NCBI GenBank assembly: GCA_016286535.1
Contig: JAEESZ010000011.1
Location: forward strand, 1 to 64,000
DNA: 64,000 bases
DNA from: Treponema sp.
GTDB lineage: Bacteria > Spirochaetota > Spirochaetia > Treponematales > Treponemataceae
Reading direction: 5' to 3'
Shown: positions 26,202-34,941 of the stretch, in pieces
How the letters are laid out: each line of letters starts with the position of its first letter
Position numbering within the stretch: position 1 is the stretch's first letter
The notes under the pieces: model-generated
Databases searched by the model: none
Seen by the model: the letters and a program-made list of their open reading frames with translations, nothing else
What the model was told of the DNA's origin: nothing
Made by a program: the position numbers and the translations under genes

Positions 26202-28766
26202 TTATTCCATTAAATAGTTAAAATCATAATCCTCTTCTGCCCAAGTTTCTTGCTCAATATTATTATCTGTTAAAGTTGTACTATCTAAATTATCGTTTGT
26301 AAAGTCGTAACCGTCATTTAAGAAATCAAAGTTTACGGTAAGAGGACTTGTATCAAAATCAAGATTAAATCTCTGTCCGGACTTATACATTTCTTTTTCA
26401 AGTCTTATTCTTGCAAGGGTTGAATTTGTTGTATTTGAATGAACCGGACAAATTTCTGTTGGCTGGGTTCCCTCTAAGAACCACTGTGTAGTTTTATGGT
26501 CACCACAGGCATCTGTCAAAATCATACCTGATTCTGAACAAACCGTACATTCAATTACCCCCTGAAGAGGTCTTGTAAAGTCCTTCAAAGGAAGATCTGC
26601 ATGAATCTTGTCAAAATATTCACCCCATGCAAAACCTGCAAGGGTTGCACCGGTAATATTCAAACCTAAAGACTGTCCAGGACGGTCAAAACCAAACCAG
26701 AAGGCAGCAGAATAATAAGGAGAAATACCGCAGGTCCAGGCATCAGCCCAGTTCTGGGTAGTACCGGTTTTACCGCCGACAGGCATTGTATAAACTCTTC
26801 CGTTTTTGTCCCTGTAGTCAAAATGCCATTTTTGAGCATGTAAGGTACCGCCGTTATTTACAGTCTGTTCAAGCAGCTTAACCATTACGTAAGCAGTCTG
26901 TGGAGTAATAACCTGAATTGCTTCTCCCTTTGCAGCCTGTTCTTTTCTTATTTCAAGTTCCGGATTTAATATAACATTTCCGTTTTTGTCTTCAACAGTT
27001 CTGATTGCCATTGGAGTTACGGCCTTACCACCGTTAGCGAAAACTGCATAAGCTCTGGCCATTTCTATAGGACGAACAGAACAAACTCCAAGACCAATAG
27101 GGTAGCCTGGATTAAAGCCTCGGGTTGGTAATTCTTCTTTGCTTATACCAAGCAGAGCAACTGCCCTGTCAATTGCGGCATTAAAGCCGATAGCATCAAG
27201 AATCTTAAGAGAAGGTACGTTCATGGAACGGGTTAAAGCATAATATAAAGAAACGTTACCTTCCCATTCACCCTTGAAGTTCAAAGGAATGTAAGGTTTT
27301 CCGTCTGCAGTATGGAATACAATTGGGGTATCAGAAATTTGAGTTGTAGGAGTGAACTTCCTTGTATCAATTGCGGCAGAATAATAAAGAGGCTTAAAGG
27401 TTGAACCAGGCTGAACCTTTGCCTGAACAGCACGAATAAACTGGTTTTCCTGGTCAAACTTGCTTCCACCTACCATTGCGTCTATGTAACCGTTTTCATG
27501 ATTCAAGGCAATCATAGTACCTTCAATGGTTGTTTTTTCTTCTTCCTGTTTAGAAAGGGCTGTACCACGGTTGATGATGTTGAGCTTTAATTTGTCGGCT
27601 CCGGTCATCATGGAAAGTACGTCCATAACAGGATTTATTCTGCTGACATAAGTGTTGTTTGCAACAATTTCAGATCTTTGTTCGCTGACTTTTAAAGAGG
27701 AAATATCAAACATAAGGGCCAGCATTTCTGTAAGAGGAATATAATTCTTTACGGCAACATTTGATTTTCTTGAATGTTCGTTCTGATATCGTTCATTTGC
27801 CGTGTTGATATATTTTTCCATTACATTCTGGGCAATTTCCTGGTGAGCAAGATTTAAGGTTGTATTTACTGTAAATCCGCTGGTGTAAATATCATCAGAA
27901 CCGTAAATCATATTATTTAATTCACGTCTTACATATTCACTGAACCATGGAGCCTTATCTTCCCTCATCATATAGGCAGAGGTAGAAGTTCTTGTATAAT
28001 CAAAGGTTGCCCAGTAATCTTCAAAAGAATCCTTTGCTTCTTCTTCTGTAATAAAACCAGCCGCAACCATAGATTTTAAAACATCTGACTGTCGGTCCAT
28101 AGCCCGGTTTGGATGATCAAAAGGATTGTAAAAAGCAGGGTTTGAAAGCTGAATTACAAGAATTGCGGCTTCGGCAGGCGTAATTTCTGCTGCAGAATGG
28201 CCAAAGTAATATTTTGAGGCTGCGTTTACACCATAAGTTCCGCCGCCAAAGTAGATTTTATTAAGGTAAAGTTCAAGAATCTCATTTTTAGAATAACGGC
28301 GTTCCATCTGAATAGCCCACCATAATTCTTTAATCTTTCTTCCATAAGACATATCGGTTCGGTCACAGTAAAGTGTACCTGCAATCTGCTGGGTAAGGGT
28401 AGAACCACCACCAAGTTTCTGTCCGGTAAGTTTACCTATAACCGCACGAAGAACGGCCTTTACTGTATAACCTTTATGAGAAAAGAAAACCCTGTCTTCA
28501 CGGGTAATCAGGGCATCTACCATTTGCTGTGGCAAATCCTGATAGGCAATAATTTCGCGTTTTTCATCAGAGGTGAACTCTGTAATAAGTTCGCCGTTTA
28601 TATCAAGTAATTTTGTTGGTAAGGCAGTTTCAAATTCTGTAAAGTATTCTGTATTTTTTATATTCAGTGTTTGTGAAAGTCCCCAGCCTAAAAGGGCACC
28701 AAAAAGAATTGCATTTAAAGTTAAAAGAGAAAGCAAGACAATTGGTGATTTTTTAATTTTTGTCAT
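26202..28766 (-). CDS. Class A penicillin-binding protein (PBP1A type)
   Basis: 854 aa bifunctional peptidoglycan synthase anchored by one N-terminal membrane helix (IVLLSLLTLNAILFGALLGW). Glycosyltransferase domain: TREDRVFFSHKG with the catalytic Glu, GGGSTLTQQI, and LELYLNKIYFGGGTYG. Transpeptidase domain: PGSTFK with Ser455, SMN, and GGKTGTT. The C-terminal tail is acidic and Asn/Asp-rich. It polymerises and crosslinks glycan in the periplasm. There is no Shine-Dalgarno; TATAAT lies 9 bases before the ATG. The downstream ParB-domain gene shares its transcript. Confidence 0.95.
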   Translation of the reverse strand: MTKIKKSPIVLLSLLTLNAILFGALLGWGLSQTLNIKNTEYFTEFETALPTKLLDINGELITEFTSDEKREIIAYQDLPQQMVDALITREDRVFFSHKGYTVKAVLRAVIGKLTGQKLGGGSTLTQQIAGTLYCDRTDMSYGRKIKELWWAIQMERRYSKNEILELYLNKIYFGGGTYGVNAASKYYFGHSAAEITPAEAAILVIQLSNPAFYNPFDHPNRAMDRQSDVLKSMVAAGFITEEEAKDSFEDYWATFDYTRTSTSAYMMREDKAPWFSEYVRRELNNMIYGSDDIYTSGFTVNTTLNLAHQEIAQNVMEKYINTANERYQNEHSRKSNVAVKNYIPLTEMLALMFDISSLKVSEQRSEIVANNTYVSRINPVMDVLSMMTGADKLKLNIINRGTALSKQEEEKTTIEGTMIALNHENGYIDAMVGGSKFDQENQFIRAVQAKVQPGSTFKPLYYSAAIDTRKFTPTTQISDTPIVFHTADGKPYIPLNFKGEWEGNVSLYYALTRSMNVPSLKILDAIGFNAAIDRAVALLGISKEELPTRGFNPGYPIGLGVCSVRPIEMARAYAVFANGGKAVTPMAIRTVEDKNGNVILNPELEIRKEQAAKGEAIQVITPQTAYVMVKLLEQTVNNGGTLHAQKWHFDYRDKNGRVYTMPVGGKTGTTQNWADAWTCGISPYYSAAFWFGFDRPGQSLGLNITGATLAGFAWGEYFDKIHADLPLKDFTRPLQGVIECTVCSESGMILTDACGDHKTTQWFLEGTQPTEICPVHSNTTNSTLARIRLEKEMYKSGQRFNLDFDTSPLTVNFDFLNDGYDFTNDNLDSTTLTDNNIEQETWAEEDYDFNYLME

Positions 28767-28781
28767 ATCATTTCTATTATA
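28767..28781 (-). promoter_or_regulatory. -10 element close to the PBP start
   Basis: Minus-strand TATAAT at 28776-28781 is followed by 9 bases and the ATG. No ribosome site is seen. The expected 5' leader would be only about 2-3 nt. Confidence 0.45.
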
Positions 28782-28862
28782 GACTTTCTAAGCAAGATTT
28801 ACAAGGCGCCTTAATTCCAGTGCCTTAATTCCTGGCAGGATTTACATGGCGCATAAAAAGGT

Positions 28863-28943
28863 AAAAAAAAAGGCTCGGAACGAATCCGAGCCATGCCCAT
28901 CAGGCAACCGGGAACATGGGTGGGAGGGGAAAATGTTCCCGGT
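28863..28943 (-). ncRNA. Candidate small structured RNA with C-rich loop
   Basis: Minus strand, about 81 nt between two same-strand genes. From the 5' end: a perfect 10-bp stem CCGGGAACAT/ATGTTCCCGG (28942-28933 with 28917-28908) enclosing a 15-base pyrimidine-rich loop that holds CCCCTCCCACC; a small TGCC/GGCA hairpin; then a perfect 7-bp stem GGCTCGG/CCGAGCC followed by nine T residues, a textbook intrinsic terminator. A promoter sits just upstream. The exposed C-rich loop is complementary to purine-rich ribosome sites, as in UCCC-type regulatory RNAs of Gram-positives. It matches no family I know; SRP RNA was considered and rejected. Confidence 0.65.
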
Positions 28944-28949
28944 ACTTAT

Positions 28950-28979
28950 ATTATCGCCCTATAGGTTAAAAATCTTTAA
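28950..28979 (-). promoter_or_regulatory. Promoter of the candidate small RNA
   Basis: Minus strand TTAAAG (28974-28979), 18 bp, GATAAT (28950-28955). Predicted start is about 28943, at the base of the first hairpin. Confidence 0.5.
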
Positions 28980-29009
28980 TCGAAATTAAAAAATATTAAA
29001 AGATTTTAA

Positions 29010-29987
29010 TTATTCTTCAAGAATCTGCAGATCAAAACCAAAGTTTGCAGTGTAAGATTTTCCCTTTATTACATTTATGGTTCTTACAATTTCGTAATCG
29101 CCAATGCTAAAGGTGATTTTGTGTTCCCCTTCAGAAATTACAAACTCTTTTCCTATTGTGCTGCAGGCTTCTCCGTCAAGGAAGACTTTTGTAGATTCTG
29201 GGGCCAGAATGATTAAGGTTGGTTCAATGCTTTTCATTTCTACCGTAAGAGCTGTAGTTTTAGCCTGTTCAATTCTAACGGTGCGTACTTCGTTTCTGTA
29301 AGCTTCAGAAATGATGGAAATATTATGAATTCCAGTATCAAGAAGGATTTTATGAGAATCCTTTGTAAAAGAAACTGAATTATCATCTATAAATACAGAG
29401 CAGGGCTCAAGTTTTCCTTTTGAAGAAAGGGTTAAATTAAGGTTTCCCTTATTTTTAAGAATAGGTTTTACACTAATTCCAATTTTTGCCTTTGAAACTT
29501 CTTCAGGAATTCCTTTCATAACCGGCTGAAGCCTTATAAAAATTACGTTTTGAGAAAGGTCCGGAAGGGCATCCATTTTGGTAACGAATTTATTTGCCTT
29601 AAGGGAATTTGTTTTAGAAAGTGGTATCTGAATTACCCAGGAAAGTCTGCCTGGTAATGTGCTTACATATTCCCTGTTTGCCGAATAGTCAATCTGAGTA
29701 GGGCTTGGAAGCGGTTTGATTTTATCGTAAACAGAGCAGGCAATGCAGTCAGGCCATTCTGCAATTATTTCAGGTATTTCCATTTTAATTTCAAGGCCTT
29801 CAAGAAATTCCTTTTCTTCGGGAATATAAATTGCCAGGGCTTCACTTATTCCAATTTTTTCAGAAGCTTCGCTTGCAGCATCCTGTTCAATGCGAAGAGT
29901 GTGCATTTTACTTACACGGAAGGTCTCTGCATTAAGGAGAGAAAAAAGAGAAAATATGGAAATAAGAAAAACTTTCTGTTTAAACAT
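29010..29987 (-). CDS. Exported PEGA-like surface/periplasmic protein
   Basis: 325 aa from ATG 29987. Signal peptide MFKQKVFLISIFSLFSLLNA, with cleavage before ETF. The C-terminal half has two PEGA-like beta repeats: SVFIDDNSVSFTKDSHKILL and TKVFLDGEACSTIGKEFVIS, each followed by a 'G-HNISI / EGEHKITF' strand. PEGA modules are found in exported proteins and may bind surface polymers. I preferred 29987 over an upstream in-frame TTG at 30014, because an extended -10 TGT-TATTAT ends 7 bases before this ATG. The N-terminal half matches no family I know. The small RNA lies in the gap after its stop. Confidence 0.72.
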   Translation of the reverse strand: MFKQKVFLISIFSLFSLLNAETFRVSKMHTLRIEQDAASEASEKIGISEALAIYIPEEKEFLEGLEIKMEIPEIIAEWPDCIACSVYDKIKPLPSPTQIDYSANREYVSTLPGRLSWVIQIPLSKTNSLKANKFVTKMDALPDLSQNVIFIRLQPVMKGIPEEVSKAKIGISVKPILKNKGNLNLTLSSKGKLEPCSVFIDDNSVSFTKDSHKILLDTGIHNISIISEAYRNEVRTVRIEQAKTTALTVEMKSIEPTLIILAPESTKVFLDGEACSTIGKEFVISEGEHKITFSIGDYEIVRTINVIKGKSYTANFGFDLQILEE

Positions 29988-30056
29988 TTTTAAAATAATA
30001 ACATATAAAATCAAATTTGTTCAATTAAAGATTATCTTCTTTGAAAAATTAAATTT

Positions 30057-30992
30057 TTACAGGTTGAATTTTTCGCGGGGATTCTGGGCCTTGCCGCCCT
30101 GTCGAATTTCAAAGTGGAGGTGAGGACCTGTCGCCTGACCGGTTTTTCCTACATAGCCGATTATGTCTCCCTTTTTTACAGACTGATACTGGGAAATACA
30201 ACTGGACTGTAAGTGGGCATATACGCTGGTCAGCTTTCCAAGGTCGTGAGATAAAATTACATAATTTCCAAAAACAGGATCGTTTTCTATAACGTAGGCT
30301 GCAGCTCCGTCCTTTATTGCATAAACCGGTGTTCCTTCATCGCAGGCAAAATCTATACCGTTATGGGTTTTCATTTCGCCGGAAAAGGGATTAATTCTTT
30401 TTCCAAATTCAGAAGAAATATAAAAAGAATCTCTGGCTAAAGGCAGCTGCATGGAAGAATCCAGAAAATAAGCTCTTTCGGTTGAAGAAAATCTTTTGTT
30501 CTGAAGGAAGGTAAATGGTCTGCCATTAATTGTCCAGGAAGAGCCTTTAAGATTTTCGTTTTTATTTGCATAGTTTTCTTTAAGCAGGATTTCTATTGAG
30601 TTAAGACCCTTTCCGTCCGGAATAAAAAGCCCCGGTACGGTAGGTAAAATAAGGGTTTTGTTATTGATTTTATCATCTGAAGATTCAAGGCCGTTTAGGG
30701 TGGCTATAGTTTCGTAGGGAATATTGCATCTGGAAGCAAGACCCTGCAGGGTAAAGTTTTCGGTATTGTGGTAGCGGTAAAATTTGTAAAGGGGAGCTCT
30801 TCCCGCACTTAGATTTTTATAGTTATTCTCTATTAATTTGCAATACTGCTTAAAAGAGGCTTCGTAAGAAGAAAGACGGGGTAAAGTTTCCAGCTGGTCA
30901 ATATTTATCTGATTGTTACTATCCTGTAAAAAGGCAGAAAAGCTGAAGAGGGAAAAAATCAAAATTAAAAAAATTTTTTTTACTTTCATCAT
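30057..30992 (-). CDS. LysM/M23 peptidoglycan endopeptidase
   Basis: 311 aa. Signal peptide (IFLILIFSLFSFSAFLQ), then a LysM-like segment (TENFTLQGLASRCNIPYETIATLNGL) that would bind glycan, then an M23 (LytM) domain: HNGIDFACD supplies the first His and Asp ligands, VYAHLQSS the catalytic His, and PHLHFEI the last His ligand. All the usual zinc residues are present, so it should be active against peptide crosslinks in the periplasm. ATG at 30992 and 30989 are both possible starts. It is divided from the PEGA gene by 69 bp and from the upstream ferredoxin by a terminator. Confidence 0.9.
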   Translation of the reverse strand: MMKVKKIFLILIFSLFSFSAFLQDSNNQINIDQLETLPRLSSYEASFKQYCKLIENNYKNLSAGRAPLYKFYRYHNTENFTLQGLASRCNIPYETIATLNGLESSDDKINNKTLILPTVPGLFIPDGKGLNSIEILLKENYANKNENLKGSSWTINGRPFTFLQNKRFSSTERAYFLDSSMQLPLARDSFYISSEFGKRINPFSGEMKTHNGIDFACDEGTPVYAIKDGAAAYVIENDPVFGNYVILSHDLGKLTSVYAHLQSSCISQYQSVKKGDIIGYVGKTGQATGPHLHFEIRQGGKAQNPREKFNL

Positions 30993-31000
30993 ATTTTAAA

Positions 31001-31038
31001 TAAAAAAAGGCTGTCCTAAAAAGAAAATCAGACAGCCT
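31001..31038 (-). terminator. Terminator of the ferredoxin gene
   Basis: Minus-strand AGGCTGTC (31038-31031) pairs with GACAGCCT (31015-31008), then a T-run. Perfect 8-bp stem. Confidence 0.85.
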
Positions 31039-31059
31039 TTAAATAAGAAATAATTGAAA

Positions 31060-31230
31060 TTATTCTTCAACTATTGCTTCAGAAGGGCAGCTTGCTGCAC
31101 AAGAACCACAGCTGATGCAGGTTCCGGCGTCAATAACGCGTGCTCCGTCTTTTTCTGAAATAGCGCTTACAGGACAATCTGGTTCGCAAGCACCACAGTT
31201 TACACAAGAATCAGTGATTTTGAATGCCAT
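31060..31230 (-). CDS. 2[4Fe-4S] ferredoxin
   Basis: 56 aa. Two Cys-x2-Cys-x2-Cys-x3-Cys-Pro clusters are complete: Cys9/12/15/19 (CVNCGACEPDCP) and Cys38/41/44/48 (CISCGSCAASCP). This is a clostridial-type low-potential electron carrier that serves anaerobic oxidoreductases such as pyruvate:ferredoxin oxidoreductase. AAGGAGC before the ATG, with its own promoter and terminator, so it is monocistronic and probably well expressed. Supports an anaerobic host. Confidence 0.95.
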   Translation of the reverse strand: MAFKITDSCVNCGACEPDCPVSAISEKDGARVIDAGTCISCGSCAASCPSEAIVEE

Positions 31231-31265
31231 ATTTTTAAAAGCTCCTTATAAAATATGATATTATA

Positions 31266-31294
31266 AATATACTTTATAAAAATAGAATCTGCAA
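31266..31294 (-). promoter_or_regulatory. Ferredoxin promoter
   Basis: Minus strand TTGCAG (31289-31294), 17 bp, TATATT (31266-31271). Here the 5' leader is normal (about 30 nt) and a ribosome site is present. Confidence 0.65.
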
Positions 31295-31314
31295 GTTCTT
31301 TTGAAAAATGAAAT

Positions 31315-31343
31315 TTGATTAAAATGCTTCTATTAGGTATACT
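31315..31343 (+). promoter_or_regulatory. deoC promoter
   Basis: TTGATT (31315-31320), 17 bp, TATACT (31338-31343), then a leader of about 20 nt with an AAGGAAA ribosome site. Confidence 0.6.
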
Positions 31344-31370
31344 GAAACTGAAAAAACTAAAAGGAAAAAT

Positions 31371-32108
31371 ATGACTAAAAGTGAAATTGCATCTTACATT
31401 GACCACACTCTGCTGTCTCCTGTAGCAACAGTAAGTCAAATAGTTCAATTGTGTAATGAAGCAAAAATTAACGGTTTTGCTTCAGTTTGTGTAAATCCTG
31501 TTTATGTTGCTGTAGCAAGAACCCAGTTACAAGATAGTCCTGTAAAAGTTTGTACGGTAGTAGGCTTTCCTCTTGGTGCATCTACCTCTGCAGATAAGGC
31601 AATGGAAGCAAGACGGGCTGTAAGAAACGGTGCAGACGAAATTGATATGGTAATTGATATTGGCGCTGCAAAGGACGGAAGATTTTCTGAAGTTTCCAAG
31701 GAAATAGCTTTAGTTGTAAGGGCCTCTAAAAAAATGGGCCAGCGGCTGAATAAAAATATAATTGTAAAGGTTATACTTGAAACCTGTTTTCTTTCTGATT
31801 ACGAAATTCAAACCTGCTGTCTGTGTGCAAAAAATGCAAATGCAGATTATGTAAAGACTTCAACAGGCTTTGCAAATCCAAAAGATGTGGATGGAAATTC
31901 CCTTCCAAACGGCGCCTCTGTTCACCATGTAAAGTTAATGAGAGATACGGTTGGACCTGATATGGGAGTAAAAGCTTCCGGTGGAATCAGAAATGCAAGG
32001 TTTGCAATTGAACTTCTGGAAGCCGGAGCAAGCAGACTTGGAACTTCAAGCGGACTTGGTATTTTAGCCCGCTGGGATGAATCTGTAAAAATAAACTGCA
32101 AATATTAA
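31371..32108 (+). CDS. deoC: Deoxyribose-phosphate aldolase
   Basis: 245 aa TIM-barrel class I aldolase. It splits 2-deoxyribose-5-phosphate into glyceraldehyde-3-phosphate and acetaldehyde in deoxynucleoside catabolism. Family landmarks: IDHTLLSPVAT, VGFPLGASTSADKAMEA, DEIDMVIDIGA, the Schiff-base lysine in DYVKTSTGFA, and VKASGGIRN. Ribosome site AAGGAAA. Stand-alone gene; no other deo gene is next to it. Confidence 0.96.
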   Translation: MTKSEIASYIDHTLLSPVATVSQIVQLCNEAKINGFASVCVNPVYVAVARTQLQDSPVKVCTVVGFPLGASTSADKAMEARRAVRNGADEIDMVIDIGAAKDGRFSEVSKEIALVVRASKKMGQRLNKNIIVKVILETCFLSDYEIQTCCLCAKNANADYVKTSTGFANPKDVDGNSLPNGASVHHVKLMRDTVGPDMGVKASGGIRNARFAIELLEAGASRLGTSSGLGILARWDESVKINCKY

Positions 32109-32162
32109 TTTTTATACTGTCAGACAAATCCTGCTGATAGAAAATTATAAAGCATAAAAAAA

Positions 32163-32216
32163 GGCTGCCCCTTTAAGTGCCTGTGTAAAGCAGGCTTTCA
32201 GGGAGCAGCCCTTTTT
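32163..32216. terminator. Bidirectional terminator between deoC and greA
   Basis: An outer GGCTGC/GCAGCC stem with an inner GCCTG/CAGGC stem. T-runs lie on both sides, so it can stop both convergent transcripts. Confidence 0.8.
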
Positions 32217-32232
32217 CTTTTAAAGGCAGTTG

Positions 32233-34926
32233 TTAGATATTTGCCTTTTTAATTTCTTTAATTGTGTAGTTGTATTTGTGTTCATTGATTGTAAACTGAG
32301 CACTTTCTCCAACTTTTTTATCCATTACAGCATTTCCGAATGGAGACATGTAAGAAATAATCTGATTGTCTGGATCTGATTCCCATGGTCCAAGAATTGT
32401 GAATACCTGGTCTTTTCCAGAATCGTTGTCTGTAAGGGTAACAATAGTTCCAAAAGAAACCATTGAAGTTGTACTTGTAGTTGGATCGAATACAACAGCT
32501 CTGTTTAATTCCTGCTGTAACTGAGCTAACTGTAAACTCAAGAAGTGCTGCTGTTCCTTTGCAGATTTGTATTCCTGGTTTTCTTTTAAGTCGCCCTTTG
32601 CCTTTGCATCGGCAACTTCTGCAGCATTCTTTGGAATTTCAACATTCTGAATTCTTTCAAGTTCAGCTTTCTTTTCTGCAAGTTTTTTAGCAGTTACAAT
32701 CATACCCTTAGGCTGAGAAACCTTTTCTTCAGATACGCGGAACTTGAAGTCAGGGTATTTGTCAAGAATCTTAGAACGGGTCTGAGCTTTGTAAGATGGA
32801 TCAATGTCTGCAATATCATCAATCATTGTATACATCTTCTTAACTGTATCTTCGTCTTTAGAGAACATGTAGTTGAATAAAGCCTGATCTTCAAAGAGAA
32901 GGTTTGTTGCGTTCTTGTTAATCTTCTTGTTTTCTGTTGAATTAACGTGATTATTAATCTCGCGGAAGGTGAGTTCAATAATGTTAATAAGGGTGATTAA
33001 CTGTTTTTCGTAAGAAACGTTTGCATCCTGGTACCATTTTTTATCCTGGCACTGACCGAAGAAGTAAATAACAGTTTCACGGTAGTCTTTGTACTGTTCA
33101 AAGCTTGTTCTTACAAGTTTCTGTACATCATCCTGGTGTCCTTCGTTAATAAGATCATTAATCATCTTTTCTTTAAGGGCAATAGGGAAGAGCTTGATGT
33201 ACTGTTTGTTCCAGTCAGGAAGCATCTTTATAGACTCAAGGAATTCATCCTTAAAGTTTGTGAACTTAGAATCTTTTAATGCAAGGTAAAGTTCGCGAGG
33301 ATCTTCAATTCTTTCATAAAGTTCTGCAAAGGTTTCTTTAATTGGGAAGGCAAACTGTTTGTCTGCTGTTCCAATCTTTCTTACCATAAGGTATGAGGCA
33401 ATTACCATTTCGTTTACTTTTGAAATGTTCTTTAAGTAGCCTGTAAAGTAAGAATACATTTCTGCAAAGAATTCAGAAGAATTGTCAATTTCTTCGTTGT
33501 AGAAGAATTTATATAAGATTTCTGCACGGGCAAAGAACTGTTTCTGAGCCTTGAACTCGTTGGAAAGTTTTTCTTCGCCGGTAATTTCGTGGTCACGTAC
33601 TGTGTACATGTTAATATCGTTTGGACTTACTCCAAACTGTGGTTTTTCTTCAAGAATCTTTTTAGCAGCAACATTCCATGAAGTCCATTCACCGGTACTG
33701 AGGATTGAAGGTACCAGTTCTGCTTTAATGTGTTTAAGGTCACAGGCATTGTCGTAACTCTTAATAATTGTTGTTAAAGCCCATTCCTTGTCTTTCTTGA
33801 TTTTTTCTGCAAGTTCAGCCTTCTGTTTTGTAGCTTTTAATACCCAGATATGATCTTTTGAAAGTGGTTTTAAGGCTGTAACTGCCATAGAAAGTTTCAT
33901 CTGTTTAATTCCGGCAGCCTTTCCAAAGTTGATTGTAAGAGTATCGTTGTCAAGCTTTCTGATAATACCAACACCCCAGCTTCTGTGGAAAACAAAAGAG
34001 CCCTTATCAAAGGCAATGTGTTTTTCAAAGTCGTTAATAGCTTCGAATACGTTTCTGAAAGATGCTGTAAGGTTAGAAGAGCGGATATAGTCTTCAAGAT
34101 GACTGTGAGCTTCGTATTTACCTCTGAAGCAGTCTACAATTTCTTTTCTTGCCCAGTTGTCTTTTGGTTCAACTTCAAGGTTCTGTTTAAGAATTTCAAT
34201 GGCAATATCCCATTTTTTGTTGTCTTTATACCAGTTGTATAATTCCTGCATAAGGATGGTAGTTTTGAATTCGCCCATCTGTTTTGCAATCTTGCGTCTG
34301 ATAAGCTGGAAGAAGTCAATTTCTTCAGGAATGAACTGAACGAGTTTTGTCCAGATTTCCTTGCAGGCATTGTAGTTGTTTGCATTGATATAGCGGAGAA
34401 TAGCTTTTTTATAATAATCTACAGCTTTTTCCTGGTCGCCTTCTGCTTCGTAATGTTCAGCAAGTACTTTTGCCTTGTTTGCTTCTGTAAAATCAGTTTT
34501 TACAAGAGTTTCATATAATTCCCATACTTTTGGATTGTTTTCTGCAAGATAAATATCTGCAAGAGTTCTTAAGGCAAAGCGGTTTGTTGAATCATCTTCA
34601 AGAATGTTTTCGCAAAGGTAGGTAACTACATTGTCTTTGTGATTGTTATGGAAAATATCTACGAGAGTTTCTAGAGAAGAGTTGTCAATTGCTCCGTCCT
34701 GAAGGTCTAAGATACCACAGATGTAAAGAGCAATAATACTTTCCTTTGAGTGTGAAAGATGTTCCTGACAAATAGAATGAACTTCCTTTGTGCAGTTTTC
34801 ATTTTTTGCCTGTTCTACAAGTTGTGCCAGTTCTTTAAGATTGTTTTCTGTATAACTTCCAATTGTGGCTCTTGTCCAAGCTTCCTGCTTGAGCATTTCC
34901 TGAATAGATTGAATCAATTCTGCCAT
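32233..34926 (-). CDS. greA: GreA transcription factor with large N-terminal helical extension
   Basis: 897 aa, against about 158 aa for ordinary GreA. Residues from about 740 to the end are a full GreA: a coiled coil with the acidic tip GDLKENQEY (Asp779, Glu782; usually GDLSENAEY) and the C-terminal FKBP-like domain (FGTIVTLTDNDSGKDQVFTI, MSPFGNAVMDKKVGESAQF). The first roughly 700 residues are helical with TPR-like pairs. GreA inserts its tip into the RNA polymerase secondary channel and triggers cleavage of backtracked RNA. To my knowledge other treponemes also encode an oversized GreA, so the fusion is probably lineage-wide. AGGAG ribosome site; 15 bp after an upstream TPR gene. Confidence 0.9.
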   Translation of the reverse strand: MAELIQSIQEMLKQEAWTRATIGSYTENNLKELAQLVEQAKNENCTKEVHSICQEHLSHSKESIIALYICGILDLQDGAIDNSSLETLVDIFHNNHKDNVVTYLCENILEDDSTNRFALRTLADIYLAENNPKVWELYETLVKTDFTEANKAKVLAEHYEAEGDQEKAVDYYKKAILRYINANNYNACKEIWTKLVQFIPEEIDFFQLIRRKIAKQMGEFKTTILMQELYNWYKDNKKWDIAIEILKQNLEVEPKDNWARKEIVDCFRGKYEAHSHLEDYIRSSNLTASFRNVFEAINDFEKHIAFDKGSFVFHRSWGVGIIRKLDNDTLTINFGKAAGIKQMKLSMAVTALKPLSKDHIWVLKATKQKAELAEKIKKDKEWALTTIIKSYDNACDLKHIKAELVPSILSTGEWTSWNVAAKKILEEKPQFGVSPNDINMYTVRDHEITGEEKLSNEFKAQKQFFARAEILYKFFYNEEIDNSSEFFAEMYSYFTGYLKNISKVNEMVIASYLMVRKIGTADKQFAFPIKETFAELYERIEDPRELYLALKDSKFTNFKDEFLESIKMLPDWNKQYIKLFPIALKEKMINDLINEGHQDDVQKLVRTSFEQYKDYRETVIYFFGQCQDKKWYQDANVSYEKQLITLINIIELTFREINNHVNSTENKKINKNATNLLFEDQALFNYMFSKDEDTVKKMYTMIDDIADIDPSYKAQTRSKILDKYPDFKFRVSEEKVSQPKGMIVTAKKLAEKKAELERIQNVEIPKNAAEVADAKAKGDLKENQEYKSAKEQQHFLSLQLAQLQQELNRAVVFDPTTSTTSMVSFGTIVTLTDNDSGKDQVFTILGPWESDPDNQIISYMSPFGNAVMDKKVGESAQFTINEHKYNYTIKEIKKANI

Positions 34927-34941
34927 ATATAACTCCTTTCC

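Noticed and set aside
28863..28943. Reading the structured RNA as SRP (4.5S) or 6S RNA
   Set aside because: The conserved SRP loop (GGUCAGG...GGAAGGAAGCAGCC) is absent on either strand and the length is too short for 6S RNA.
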